Shown: in pieces, positions 18,358-25,905 of the stretch
How positions within the stretch are numbered: position 1 is the first letter of the stretch
How the letters are laid out: each line of letters opens with the position of its first letter
NCBI GenBank assembly: GCA_019931105.1
Contig: JAIOUW010000004.1
Coordinates: forward strand, 277,015 to 341,014
Length of the DNA: 64,000 nucleotides
From: Flavobacteriaceae bacterium NBU2977
GTDB taxonomy: Bacteria; Bacteroidota; Bacteroidia; Flavobacteriales; Flavobacteriaceae
Reading direction: 5' to 3'
Position numbers and translations under genes: made by a program
Notes under the pieces: generated by a model
What the model was told of the DNA's origin: nothing
Seen by the model: the letters and a program-made list of their open reading frames with translations, nothing else
Databases searched by the model: none

Positions 18358-19141
18358 TTTCTTTTATCAGTTCGATAAATTCCTTTGCATTTTTTCCGGG
18401 ATTGTTGGTCGCCATAAAATTCTCCCCTATCAAAAAGCCTTGGTACCCGTATGTTTTGAGGTCACGGATCGCGACCGGACTGCTAATTCCGCTTTCGGAA
18501 ACTTTCACAAATTCATCAGGTATTAACCTTGAAAGGTTACGGCTTGTGTTCAGGTCGACTTCGAACGTTTTCAGGTTTCGATTGTTGACGCCCAACATAT
18601 CAATACTTGACATGATCGATTTATGCAGTTCATCTTGATTGTGCACTTCCAACAATACATCCAGATCCAGACTTTTGGCAAATTCTGAAAAGTTCTTGAT
18701 CGCTTCTCGCGGCAATATTGCCGCAATCAGCAGAATAACATCGGCACCATGGGCTTTCGCTTCCAATATTTGATATTCGTCGATTATGAATTCCTTTCGG
18801 AGCAATGGAATACCGACAGTGGCGCGTGCCAACAATAGGTCGTCCAACGAGCCCCCGAAATATTTTCCATCCGTCAACACCGACATGCCGCATACGCCGG
18901 CATTTTCATAGCCCGAAGCGACTTCCTGAACATTCAGGTTTTGGTTGATTTCCGATTTTGACGGGGAGCGACGTTTGTGCTCGGCGATAATTCCTGTGGC
19001 GCTATTTCTCAAGGCATTGCCCAATGAAACGGTCTCCCGGCGGAAAAGTACAGAACTTTCCAATTGCGAAACAGGGATCAACGATTTTTTCAAATTGACT
19101 TCCTTACGCTTATCGGCCACTATTTTATCAAGTATATTCAT
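18344..19141 (-). CDS. trpC: indole-3-glycerol-phosphate synthase
   Basis: The 265-residue protein closes the indole ring of CdRP with loss of CO2. Family motifs are visible: IIAEHKRRSPSKSEIN (catalytic Lys), GMSVLTDGKYFGGS, PLLRKEFIIDEYQI, GVNNRNLKTFEVD and SESGI near the C-terminus. I use the ATG at 19141 (MNILDKIVADKR), 5 bp after the trpD stop; a TTG three codons earlier would overlap trpD. It is a stand-alone TrpC, not fused with TrpF as in E. coli. Confidence 0.96.
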   Translation of the reverse strand: MNILDKIVADKRKEVNLKKSLIPVSQLESSVLFRRETVSLGNALRNSATGIIAEHKRRSPSKSEINQNLNVQEVASGYENAGVCGMSVLTDGKYFGGSLDDLLLARATVGIPLLRKEFIIDEYQILEAKAHGADVILLIAAILPREAIKNFSEFAKSLDLDVLLEVHNQDELHKSIMSSIDMLGVNNRNLKTFEVDLNTSRNLSRLIPDEFVKVSESGISSPVAIRDLKTYGYQGFLIGENFMATNNPGKNAKEFIELIKENDEA

Positions 19142-19146
19142 AAAAA

Positions 19147-20139
19147 TCAACTGCTTACTTCTTGTAACTTCTTCAAAGCTTTCAATCCCCGTCCGCTTAA
19201 AAGAGATTCCTTGGCTTTTTCAAAACCTTCTTTCGGGCTCAATCCGTTCACGGTCGCAATGGCGATTCCTGCATTGGCACAAACTACGTTGTTCTGGGCT
19301 TTAGTACCCTTTCCTTGGAGTACATCCATAAATATTTGGGCCGATTCGGCGATGTCCTTGCCACCGACGATTTCATCTTGCTCGATGACATTTACACCAA
19401 AATCCTCAGGCTTCAACATTCCTTCCGATTTGTTGGAAATCGTCTTTGTGTTTCCGGTCAATGAAATTTCGTCATAGCCGTCCAAGGCGTGTAGAATGGT
19501 GAAATTCTTATCCGTGTTTTGATAAAGGTAACCGTACATTCGGGCAAGTTCGAGATTGAAGACCCCGACCATTTGATTTTTCGGGAAGGCCGGGTTTACC
19601 ATTGGCCCCAGCATATTGAAAAAGGTTTTTACGCCCAATTCCCTACGGATAGGTGCCACGTTTTTCATCGCCGGATGAAATAAAGGTGCGTGCAATACAC
19701 AAATGCCGGCCTGGTCGATGGATTTTTTTAGAAAGTCGGATTCGTTACTGAATTTGATTCCTAGAAATTCCATCACATTGCTGCTGCCACATTTTGACGA
19801 AACACCATAATTGCCATGTTTGGTCACTTTTACATCGGCGCCGGCGGTCACAAACGAAGCCAGGGTCGAAATGTTGAAAGTGTCCTTTCCGTCGCCGCCC
19901 GTGCCGCATAGATCGACCGGATTGTATTCCGATAGGTCGATCGCCACACAAAGCTCCAATAATGCATCACGAAAACCTTCGAGTTCTTCAATGGTAATGC
20001 TACGCATCATGTAAACGGTCAGAAATGCGGCGATCTGACTGGTGTTGTATTCCCCTTTGGCAATATTGACCAAAATCCGTTTCGCATCTTCTTTCGAGAG
20101 AATGTCGTGGTTGATAAGTTTGTTCAGCGTTTCTTTCAT
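19147..20139 (-). CDS. trpD: anthranilate phosphoribosyltransferase
   Basis: The 330-residue protein transfers the phosphoribosyl group of PRPP to anthranilate. The PRPP/Mg-binding DLCGTGGDGKDTFNIST loop is near residue 80, followed by KHGNYGVSSKCGSSNVMEFLG and the PVRRELGVKTFFN-like region (APIRRELGVKTFFNMLGPMVNP). The length is standard and it is not fused to TrpG. A four-helix-bundle gene sits between it and trpG. Confidence 0.97.
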   Translation of the reverse strand: MKETLNKLINHDILSKEDAKRILVNIAKGEYNTSQIAAFLTVYMMRSITIEELEGFRDALLELCVAIDLSEYNPVDLCGTGGDGKDTFNISTLASFVTAGADVKVTKHGNYGVSSKCGSSNVMEFLGIKFSNESDFLKKSIDQAGICVLHAPLFHPAMKNVAPIRRELGVKTFFNMLGPMVNPAFPKNQMVGVFNLELARMYGYLYQNTDKNFTILHALDGYDEISLTGNTKTISNKSEGMLKPEDFGVNVIEQDEIVGGKDIAESAQIFMDVLQGKGTKAQNNVVCANAGIAIATVNGLSPKEGFEKAKESLLSGRGLKALKKLQEVSS

Positions 20140-20158
20140 GTCGATGTAGATATGAGGT

Positions 20159-20172
20159 AATAGATTTTAGAT
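20159..20172. repeat. downstream arm of the inverted repeat around the four-helix-bundle gene
   Basis: AATAGATTTTAGAT is the exact reverse complement of ATCTAAAATCTATT at 20525-20538. It contains the stop codon of the enclosed gene (TAA at 20167-20169 on the minus strand), so the arm abuts and slightly enters the coding region. Confidence 0.8.
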
Positions 20173-20523
20173 TTGAGAAAATTTCTTGATGAGGGTATAA
20201 ATCATTTTTTGAATTTCGTCACTTTGTTTCAAAATTGACTTAAACTCGATTTCATTTATCAGTCCTAGCCTTTTTGATATTTCCAATTGTGTGTTCATCT
20301 CATTTAATGAACCATTCGCCATTCCAAGAAAATTTCTAAATTCCTTTTTAGAATTTCTTCCGGCCCCTTCAGCAATATTCGAAGCAATTGATACAGAACT
20401 TCTTCTAATTTGACCCGTCAAACCATATTTTTCTTCATCAGGAAATGATGAGGTTAAGGTATAGACTTTCTCAACGATAGAGATTGATTTTTGCCAAACA
20501 ATAAGTTCCCGGTAGTTGTTCAT
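20167..20523 (-). CDS. four-helix-bundle protein (23S rRNA intervening-sequence/Avd-like family)
   Basis: The 118-residue all-helical protein matches the S23/four-helix-bundle family: NNYRELIVWQKSISIVEKVY at the N-terminus, LTGQIRRSSVSIASNIAEG in the middle, then helices through EFRNFLGMANGSLNEMNTQL. Homologues are encoded in intervening sequences of 23S rRNA, and the Avd protein of diversity-generating retroelements is related; no reverse transcriptase or template repeat is nearby here. It has no known part in tryptophan synthesis and sits inside the trp operon between trpG and trpD, bracketed by a perfect 14-bp inverted repeat, which suggests it arrived as an insert. Confidence 0.9.
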   Translation of the reverse strand: MNNYRELIVWQKSISIVEKVYTLTSSFPDEEKYGLTGQIRRSSVSIASNIAEGAGRNSKKEFRNFLGMANGSLNEMNTQLEISKRLGLINEIEFKSILKQSDEIQKMIYTLIKKFSQI

Positions 20524-20524
20524 T

Positions 20525-20538
20525 ATCTAAAATCTATT
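20525..20538. repeat. upstream arm of the inverted repeat around the four-helix-bundle gene
   Basis: ATCTAAAATCTATT begins 1 bp before the start codon region of the enclosed gene (ATG at 20523-20521) and mirrors 20159-20172 exactly. Related words (GTCTAATATCTATTTTC) follow to about 20555, next to the trpG stop at 20548. Confidence 0.8.
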
Positions 20539-20547
20539 GTCTAATAT

Positions 20548-21201
20548 CTATTTTCTACTAAGCCAGTTTTCCAAAATCTTCTTCCCGTGCGGAGTCAATA
20601 CCGATTCGGGATGGAACTGTACCGCGGAAACGTCATATTGTTTATGGCGGAGCGACATTACCTGTCCGTTTTTATCTACGGAGGTCGCGATCAAGACTTC
20701 GGGCATGTCGGGATGCACTACCCATGAATGATATCTACCGACCTCGATTTCTTTCGGAATTCCCTCAAAAATAACATCGTCTTCAATGATATTGATTTTG
20801 GTGGCCGTGCCGTGGTACACTTGATCAAGATTGACCAGTGAACCGCCAAAAACCTCGGCAATGGCCTGCTGCCCCAAGCATACGCCAAAAATACTTTTTG
20901 TCGCGGCGTATTTTGAAATTATTTCTTTCAACAATCCGGCCTCATCTGGGATTCCCGGCCCAGGGGACAGGACTATTTTTTCAAAGGCGGCGACTTCGTC
21001 CAAGGTCAATTGATCGTTTCTTTTAACGGTAACCTCGCAACCCAAATCCTCCAGATAATGGACAAGATTATAGGTAAAGCTGTCGTAATTGTCTATTACC
21101 AGAACGGCCCCACCTAACCTCCCCAAAGGGGAGGGATTAAGTTCGTTTGGCTTCCTTAAAGGAGAGGAACTTTTATTGTCGTGATTATTTTGTTTTTTCA
21201 T
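20548..21201 (-). CDS. trpG: anthranilate synthase component II (glutamine amidotransferase)
   Basis: The 217-residue protein releases ammonia from glutamine for TrpE. It is a class I amidotransferase with the nucleophile Cys in GVCLGQQAIAEVFGG and the His/Glu of the triad in VQFHPESVLTPHG. The family normally starts around VLVIDNYDSFTYN, but here the frame runs 32 codons further upstream to the ATG at 21201. That extension is encoded by a palindromic repeat (SPLRKPNELNPSPLGRLGG). No ATG, GTG or TTG lies between the repeat and the core, so the extra residues are probably translated or an unusual start is used. Confidence 0.94.
   Translation of the reverse strand: MKKQNNHDNKSSSPLRKPNELNPSPLGRLGGAVLVIDNYDSFTYNLVHYLEDLGCEVTVKRNDQLTLDEVAAFEKIVLSPGPGIPDEAGLLKEIISKYAATKSIFGVCLGQQAIAEVFGGSLVNLDQVYHGTATKINIIEDDVIFEGIPKEIEVGRYHSWVVHPDMPEVLIATSVDKNGQVMSLRHKQYDVSAVQFHPESVLTPHGKKILENWLSRK
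21111..21170. repeat. repeat inserted at the 5' end of trpG
   Basis: On the minus strand this reads as two imperfect copies of a CCTCTCCTTTAAGGAAGCC / CCTCCCCTTTGGGGAGG type word; the second is a perfect 7-bp palindrome around AAA (21118-21134) followed by TTAGGTGGGGC. Elements of this look recur in Flavobacteria between and at the edges of genes. Here it lies inside the open reading frame and encodes residues of the TrpG N-terminus. Confidence 0.7.
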
Positions 21202-21267
21202 TTAATTCGTTTCGATTTACCTAAAACTGCCCGATCAATTGAAGTCAAGTGTTACACCTTTGGGGAC

Positions 21268-22665
21268 TTATATCGTTTCCGCAATTTCCATAGCCTTATT
21301 AAGGGCTCCCAATTTGTTATAGGTTTCCTGTAGTTCATCATCGGGATCCGAGGCGGCCACCAAACCTGCACCCGCCTGATAATGCAATTGATGGTTCTTG
21401 CTCAAAAATGTGCGTATCATAATGGCATGGTTGAAATTTCCGTCAAAATCCATAAAACCGATGGCACCACCGTAATAACTGCGACTCGTCTTTTCGTATT
21501 TCTCGATCAACTGCATGGCCATATGTTTGGGCGCACCGCTCAAAGTACCTGCCGGAAAAGTATCGGCCACGACCTTCATCGTAGGAATGTCCTTTTTCTT
21601 TTGACCGACCACTTTTGAAACCAGGTGAATAACGTGGGAGAAAAACTGTACCTCTCTGTAGTTGGCAACTTCGACCATATTTCCGTTTCGGCTCAGATCG
21701 TTTCTGGCCAGGTCGACAAGCATAACGTGCTCACTGTTTTCTTTATCGTCTTCGGTCAATTGTTTGGCAAGTACGGCATCTTTTTCATCGTTGCCCGTTC
21801 TTTTGAAAGTTCCGGCGATCGGATGGATTTCGGCAGTTCCGTTTTTGACGATCAACTGCGCTTCGGGCGAGCTTCCAAAGATTTTGAAATCCCCGTAATC
21901 GAAATAGAACAAATAGGGGGAAGGGTTTATGGATCGCAATGCGCGGTACACATTGAACTCATCGCCCTTGAAACCCTGTGAGAACCTTCTGGACAGTACA
22001 AGTTGAAAAACATCCCCACGCTGGCAATGTTTTTTAGCTAGGCGTACATGTTCTTTATATGCTTCGTCGTCAAGGTTCGAGGAAGCCTTTCCTTCCATCG
22101 AAAAATTATAGGAAGCAAAATTTCTTGCGTTCAGTATCTGTTCGATTTCGGAAATGTTTTCCCCGTTCTCGAAACAGTGTGCAAAAATATGGGCCTCGTT
22201 CTTAAAATGATTGATGGCAATGATATTTTGATAAACCGCATAATAAACATCGGGTATCGCCATCGAGTTCTTTTTTTTCGAAATCGAAATGTCTTCGAAG
22301 TAGCGTACGGCATCATAGGCCATATAGCCGAAAAGTCCGTTATTGATGAATTTGAAATCGTTGCTTTCGCCGGTGAAATTTCTACCGAACGCATCGATGG
22401 CCGCGACCACATCGATCTGATCGGTAATCTTGGTTTCTTTGAAACTTCGGTCGGGAAAATGTTCGTAAATAATCTCGTTCTCGATTTTGATGAAAGCTAT
22501 CGGGTTACAACAGATGTACGAGAAACTGTTATCGTTGGCGTGGTAGTCGCTACTTTCCAACAAGAGACTGTTCGGAAAGCGATCACGGATCTTGAGATAT
22601 ACGCTCACCGGTGTAATGGTGTCGGCAAGGATTTTTTTAGAGGTTGTTTTAAGTTGATATATCAT
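21268..22665 (-). CDS. trpE: anthranilate synthase component I
   Basis: The 465-residue chorismate-binding enzyme forms anthranilate from chorismate. The tryptophan feedback site LLESS is at residues 35-39, so the enzyme is probably inhibited by the end product. Core motifs are QLVLSRRFSQ, PSPYLFYFDYGDFKIFGSSPE, IAGTFKRTGNDEKD, DLARNDLSR and FPAGTLSGAPKHMAMQLIE. The length is a little under E. coli TrpE (520). It is the first structural gene of the operon, preceded by a leader peptide and terminator, so expression responds to tryptophan at both RNA and protein level. Confidence 0.97.
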   Translation of the reverse strand: MIYQLKTTSKKILADTITPVSVYLKIRDRFPNSLLLESSDYHANDNSFSYICCNPIAFIKIENEIIYEHFPDRSFKETKITDQIDVVAAIDAFGRNFTGESNDFKFINNGLFGYMAYDAVRYFEDISISKKKNSMAIPDVYYAVYQNIIAINHFKNEAHIFAHCFENGENISEIEQILNARNFASYNFSMEGKASSNLDDEAYKEHVRLAKKHCQRGDVFQLVLSRRFSQGFKGDEFNVYRALRSINPSPYLFYFDYGDFKIFGSSPEAQLIVKNGTAEIHPIAGTFKRTGNDEKDAVLAKQLTEDDKENSEHVMLVDLARNDLSRNGNMVEVANYREVQFFSHVIHLVSKVVGQKKKDIPTMKVVADTFPAGTLSGAPKHMAMQLIEKYEKTSRSYYGGAIGFMDFDGNFNHAIMIRTFLSKNHQLHYQAGAGLVAASDPDDELQETYNKLGALNKAMEIAETI

Positions 22666-22693
22666 GAACCAAAACGTTTTTAAAATATTGAAT

Positions 22694-22723
22694 TAAAAAA
22701 GGCCCGTCGTGATGACAGGCCTT
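22694..22723 (-). terminator. trp attenuator terminator
   Basis: On the minus strand AAGGCCTGTC-ATCAC-GACGGGCCTT forms a 10-bp stem with one U.G pair, followed by a run of T (TTTTTTAA). It lies 28 bp after the leader-peptide stop and 29 bp before trpE, the position expected for a tryptophan attenuator. A competing pairing is visible: TCGTGA at the end of the leader ORF is complementary to TCACGA in the loop and 3' arm. Confidence 0.9.
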
Positions 22724-22751
22724 ATATAGTTTAGCTATAATGATGCTCAGC

Positions 22752-22808
22752 TCACGATGTTCGTCGAGAGTTGTTCCACCACCAAGTATTTTCCATGTTG
22801 TTGATCAT
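22752..22808 (-). CDS. trpL: trp operon leader peptide
   Basis: The 18-codon ORF encodes MINNMENTWWWNNSRRTS with three consecutive TGG codons, then TGA. An internal ATG at 22796 gives a 14-residue version. Three adjacent Trp codons in a tiny ORF immediately ahead of an intrinsic terminator and trpE is the diagnostic arrangement of ribosome-mediated attenuation: when charged tRNA-Trp is scarce the ribosome stalls at TGG and prevents terminator formation. The ORF starts only about 6 bp after the -7 box, so the first ATG would be on an essentially leaderless transcript. Confidence 0.88.
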   Translation of the reverse strand: MINNMENTWWWNNSRRTS

Positions 22809-22813
22809 TAGGT

Positions 22814-22844
22814 CAAATATAGAAATCATTTTCATAACCGCAAA
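22814..22844 (-). promoter_or_regulatory. trp operon promoter
   Basis: On the minus strand TTTG (22841-22844), exactly 19 bp, then TATATTTG (22814-22821): a perfect fit to the Bacteroidota sigma consensus TTTG-N19-TAnnTTTG. Transcription should start near 22810, just ahead of the leader ORF. Confidence 0.85.
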
Positions 22845-22856
22845 CCAAATTCAAAA

Positions 22857-22890
22857 TAAAAACCCCGTCTTCTTTCTGGGAAAACGGGGC
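22857..22890 (-). terminator. terminator of the yceI gene
   Basis: On the minus strand a CCCCGT/ACGGGG stem with a 15-base loop is followed by TTTTTA. It lies directly after the yceI stop and insulates the trp promoter, which begins just 13 bp beyond. Confidence 0.8.
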
Positions 22891-22912
22891 AAACTTGTGA
22901 GGTCAAGTTTAT

Positions 22913-23491
22913 TTAATATGCTAGATCGACCACTAAGTCGAATTCGTCATAAATTGTTTTGTCGCCAAGGTTTTCAAAGAAACTGCCCGACCTGAACTTG
23001 ATGTCATATTCGGTACGATCTACCTTTAATGTGGCCGTAGCTTTGTTGTCGAAAAGTGAAATTACAAAAGTTATCGGTTTTGTGATTCCTTTTATGGTCA
23101 AATTTCCGGTGACGGTAGAAGATCTGTCATTGAACGGTTTGACGCTGGTAATCACCAGTTTCGAGGTTTTGTGGTTCTCAACACTAAAGAAATCATCTGA
23201 TTTCAAATGCCCCTCCAATTTACCTTTCATGTCCCCTTCAAGATCTGTTGACACCAGCGTAGGCATATCCACGACAAATTCGCCGCCGGTCAACTTATTG
23301 CCGTCGAACATCAAATGGCCCGATTTCAAATTTACGGTACCCTCATGACCACCTGCTACCTTGTAGGCTTTCCAAGTGACCTTGCTTTTTTCTACATTGA
23401 CCGTTTTTTTCTCGCCGTCAATGGGTTCGGTCGCTGTGGCCGCAACTCCAAAGATCATGGCCAACGCCAAACTTAATATTCCTTTTTTCAT
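22913..23491 (-). CDS. YceI family periplasmic protein
   Basis: The 192-residue protein has a signal peptide (MKKGILSLALAMIFGVAATA) and a YceI lipocalin-like domain: VNVEKSKVTWKAYKVAGGHEG, GGEFVVDMPTLVS, ENHKTSKLVITSVKPF and VTGNLTIKGITKPITF are family hallmarks. YceI proteins bind isoprenoid-like lipids in a beta-barrel; the physiological ligand here is unknown. It lies 61 bp downstream of the marR-like gene on the same strand, so it is probably under that regulator's control, and has its own terminator. Confidence 0.93.
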   Translation of the reverse strand: MKKGILSLALAMIFGVAATATEPIDGEKKTVNVEKSKVTWKAYKVAGGHEGTVNLKSGHLMFDGNKLTGGEFVVDMPTLVSTDLEGDMKGKLEGHLKSDDFFSVENHKTSKLVITSVKPFNDRSSTVTGNLTIKGITKPITFVISLFDNKATATLKVDRTEYDIKFRSGSFFENLGDKTIYDEFDLVVDLAY

Positions 23492-23552
23492 AATTAATCC
23501 GATTTTAGTTTATCCCACGAATGGGAGTTTTGTTAATAATACGTGTTTAAAT

Positions 23553-23999
23553 TTAAAATTTGTCGAACAATAGGTTCAGTTCTTCCAATTCTTCAATTGT
23601 AAGATTTTTTAATATTTTGTTTTCGGCCTCCTGCATGGCGGCATCCATTTTTTTTAAATCGTTCTTGCCTTGATCGGTAATGTTTATTTCTACTTTCCTT
23701 CTATTGGAGGGGCAAGTAATGCGACTTACATATCCCTTTAGAATTAATTTGTCCACCAAACGGGTGGTATTGCTCATTTTGGTGACCATACGTTCATTAA
23801 GCGTCGATAAGTTGGCGGGTTTTCCATTTTGCCCTCTTAAAATGCGTAGAACGTTGAATTGTTGTACCGATACGTCGAAAGGTTTTAATGCGATAGATAT
23901 CATTTCATTTATCTTGTTGTTCACCAACATAAAGTGAATGACCGTTCTACTTTTAATAGGTATGTTCTTGACCGTTTTTATTTTTTCTTCAACATCCAT
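23553..23999 (-). CDS. MarR family transcriptional regulator
   Basis: The 148-residue protein is a winged-helix MarR regulator: dimerisation helices at both ends and a central DNA-binding part (VSVQQFNVLRILRGQ, LSTLNERMVTKMSNTTRLVDKLILKGYVSR, and the wing NRRKVEINITDQG). I use the ATG at 23999 (MDVEEKIK). It probably represses itself and the downstream yceI gene; a TTGTATATACAA palindrome lies 12 bp upstream of its start. The ligand is unknown. Confidence 0.92.
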   Translation of the reverse strand: MDVEEKIKTVKNIPIKSRTVIHFMLVNNKINEMISIALKPFDVSVQQFNVLRILRGQNGKPANLSTLNERMVTKMSNTTRLVDKLILKGYVSRITCPSNRRKVEINITDQGKNDLKKMDAAMQEAENKILKNLTIEELEELNLLFDKF

Positions 24000-24011
24000 G
24001 CCATCTAACAC

Positions 24012-24028
24012 TTGTATATACAAATGTA
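24012..24028 (-). promoter_or_regulatory. candidate MarR operator overlapping a -7 box
   Basis: TTGTATATACAA (24012-24023) is a perfect 12-bp palindrome just upstream of the marR start, and it overlaps TACATTTG (24021-24028, minus strand), a match to TAnnTTTG. A regulator bound here would block RNA polymerase, as expected for MarR autoregulation. No -33 box was found. Confidence 0.5.
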
Positions 24029-24109
24029 TATGATCTGCAGTTTAAGACCATGCTTTTATCGTCAAATTTTTGTTAAAAAATTGAGGTGCCGTTTTTGCCA
24101 TTAAAAATG

Positions 24110-24117
24110 TACATTTG
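24110..24117 (+). promoter_or_regulatory. candidate -7 box for the rhodanese gene
   Basis: TACATTTG matches TAnnTTTG and lies 77 bp before the rhodanese ATG. A -33 TTTG at the normal spacing is missing, so this is tentative. Confidence 0.3.
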
Positions 24118-24194
24118 GAACTTAAATGAACAGGTGCCGGCATTGGCTCCTAATAGAACTAAGACCATAGGTCGGGAACATTGAAAATTTGAAC

Positions 24195-24506
24195 ATGGCA
24201 GATTTATCGCAAGAAGAGTGGTCCGCACAATTACAGAATGACGAGAATGCATTTATATTGGATGTGCGCACGCCTGAAGAGGTAGAAGAGGGCTATATTC
24301 CCAATTCTACCAATATCGATATTTATTTGGGACAGGAGTTTTTGAGCGAACTCGAAAAATTGGACAAGACCAAAAATTATTATGTGTATTGCCGCAGTGG
24401 AAATCGTAGTGGTCAGGCTTGTGCCATTATGAACAGTATCGGTTTTGAAAATGCATATAATCTAGAGGGAGGATTTATGAACTGGGAAGGCGAAGTGGCC
24501 GAATAA
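24195..24506 (+). CDS. single-domain rhodanese-like protein
   Basis: The 103-residue cytosolic protein is one rhodanese domain: FILDVRTPEEVEEGYIPNSTNID at the N-terminus and the active-site loop VYCRSGNRSGQA with the persulfide-carrying Cys near residue 67. Such proteins move sulfane sulfur between partners; the acceptor is unknown. The ATG at 24195 (MADLSQEEW) is preferred over a TTG two codons upstream. No signal peptide is present. Confidence 0.93.
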   Translation: MADLSQEEWSAQLQNDENAFILDVRTPEEVEEGYIPNSTNIDIYLGQEFLSELEKLDKTKNYYVYCRSGNRSGQACAIMNSIGFENAYNLEGGFMNWEGEVAE

Positions 24507-24627
24507 GCTGTTTTGGCCGTTAGTTTCAAAAGTCTAGCGATTGGTATTCGATATTGTGTTGACATGAGGATTCGGTTAACCGTACTTTTGGCTCGAACAC
24601 CTTGCCATAAACAAACCAACAATACCC

Positions 24628-25905
24628 ATGCGTGAAGATTTGCTCCATTTTATCTGGAAGTATAAAAAGATTCAGCTGGAGCAGTTGGCCACCTCAAAAA
24701 AAGAACCGGTCATTATCGAAGATGTAGGTTCCCACAATCTCCATTCCGGTCCTGATTTTTTTAACGCCAAGATTTCCATCGCGGGACAGCTGTGGGCGGG
24801 AAATGTCGAGATACATCTCAAATCTTCTGATTGGTATGCCCATAACCACGAACAAGACCCTCATTATAACAACGTAATCTTACACGTGGTATGGGAAGAT
24901 GATGCCGAAGTATATCGCAGCGACAATACTGAAATTCCCACACTTGAATTGCAACATTACATCCCGCCAAAACTTTTAACGACTTATCAAAACCTATTGG
25001 ATAAAAGAAGTTATTCTTTTGTCAATTGCGAAAAGAACATTGCGCAGATCGATGGTTTTATTATTGATAGCTGGCTCGAAAGGCTTTATTTTGAACGCTT
25101 GGAAAGGAAATCTATCTGGGTCGAACATCTTCTGAAGAAAAGTAAGAACGACTGGGAAAGTGTTCTTTTTTCAATGCTGCTGAAGAATTTCGGGTCCAAA
25201 ATCAATGCGGAAGCCTTTATGAGTTTGGCCCAGAGCCTTGATTTTTCGATAGTACGGAAAATTCAGAATGATATTTTGCAACTGGAAAGTGTTTTTTTCG
25301 GGATGTCACATTTGTTGGATGATGAAAAAATTGTCGATGAATACTGTTTAGAATTGGGGAAGGAATTCAAATACCTAAGTAATAAGTTTGATTTGCAGGC
25401 GAATAACGTTCAAAGACCAAATTTTTTTAAGCTGCGGCCTTCGAACTTTCCAACGATTCGTTTATCGCAGTTGGCTCAACTTTACACCATGTATCAAGGT
25501 TTGTTCATGAAAATTATGGAAGCTCCCAGACTTGAGGACCTATATTCCATCTTTGAAATTTCGGCGAGCAGTTATTGGAATACACATTATACATTCGGTA
25601 GGGAGTCGAAAAAAAGTACCAAAAGGTTGACTCGCAACTTCATTGATCTTTTAATTATCAACACGATTTTACCGCTTAAGTTCTGCTATGCCCGGCATGT
25701 GGGCAAAGATTCCAACGATGAGATAATTGCGATAATAACGGCAATCAAAAAAGAGGAAAATGCCATTACCCGAAATTTTACAAAGCACGGCATATCAGTG
25801 AAAAACGGAAAGGATGGTCAAGCACTGATTGAATTGTACAATGAATATTGCGTTCAAAACAAATGTTTACAGTGCGCAGTTGGAAATAGTCTCTTGCAGT
25901 CTTGA
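24628..25905 (+). CDS. DUF2851 family protein
   Basis: The 425-residue protein matches the Bacteroidota-specific DUF2851 family from end to end: it starts MREDLLHFIWKYKK and has VGSHNLHSGPDFFNAKISI and AGNVEIHLKSSDWYAHNH, then an HVVWEDD motif. Several conserved His and Asp residues in the first 110 residues could form a metal or nuclease-like site, but no function is established. The C-terminus ends with a Cys-rich stretch (CVQNKCLQCAVG). There is no membrane segment. Confidence 0.88.
   Translation: MREDLLHFIWKYKKIQLEQLATSKKEPVIIEDVGSHNLHSGPDFFNAKISIAGQLWAGNVEIHLKSSDWYAHNHEQDPHYNNVILHVVWEDDAEVYRSDNTEIPTLELQHYIPPKLLTTYQNLLDKRSYSFVNCEKNIAQIDGFIIDSWLERLYFERLERKSIWVEHLLKKSKNDWESVLFSMLLKNFGSKINAEAFMSLAQSLDFSIVRKIQNDILQLESVFFGMSHLLDDEKIVDEYCLELGKEFKYLSNKFDLQANNVQRPNFFKLRPSNFPTIRLSQLAQLYTMYQGLFMKIMEAPRLEDLYSIFEISASSYWNTHYTFGRESKKSTKRLTRNFIDLLIINTILPLKFCYARHVGKDSNDEIIAIITAIKKEENAITRNFTKHGISVKNGKDGQALIELYNEYCVQNKCLQCAVGNSLLQS

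Noticed and set aside
20167..20523. Diversity-generating retroelement accessory gene (Avd)
   Set aside because: The family is related, but there is no reverse transcriptase, template repeat or variable target nearby.
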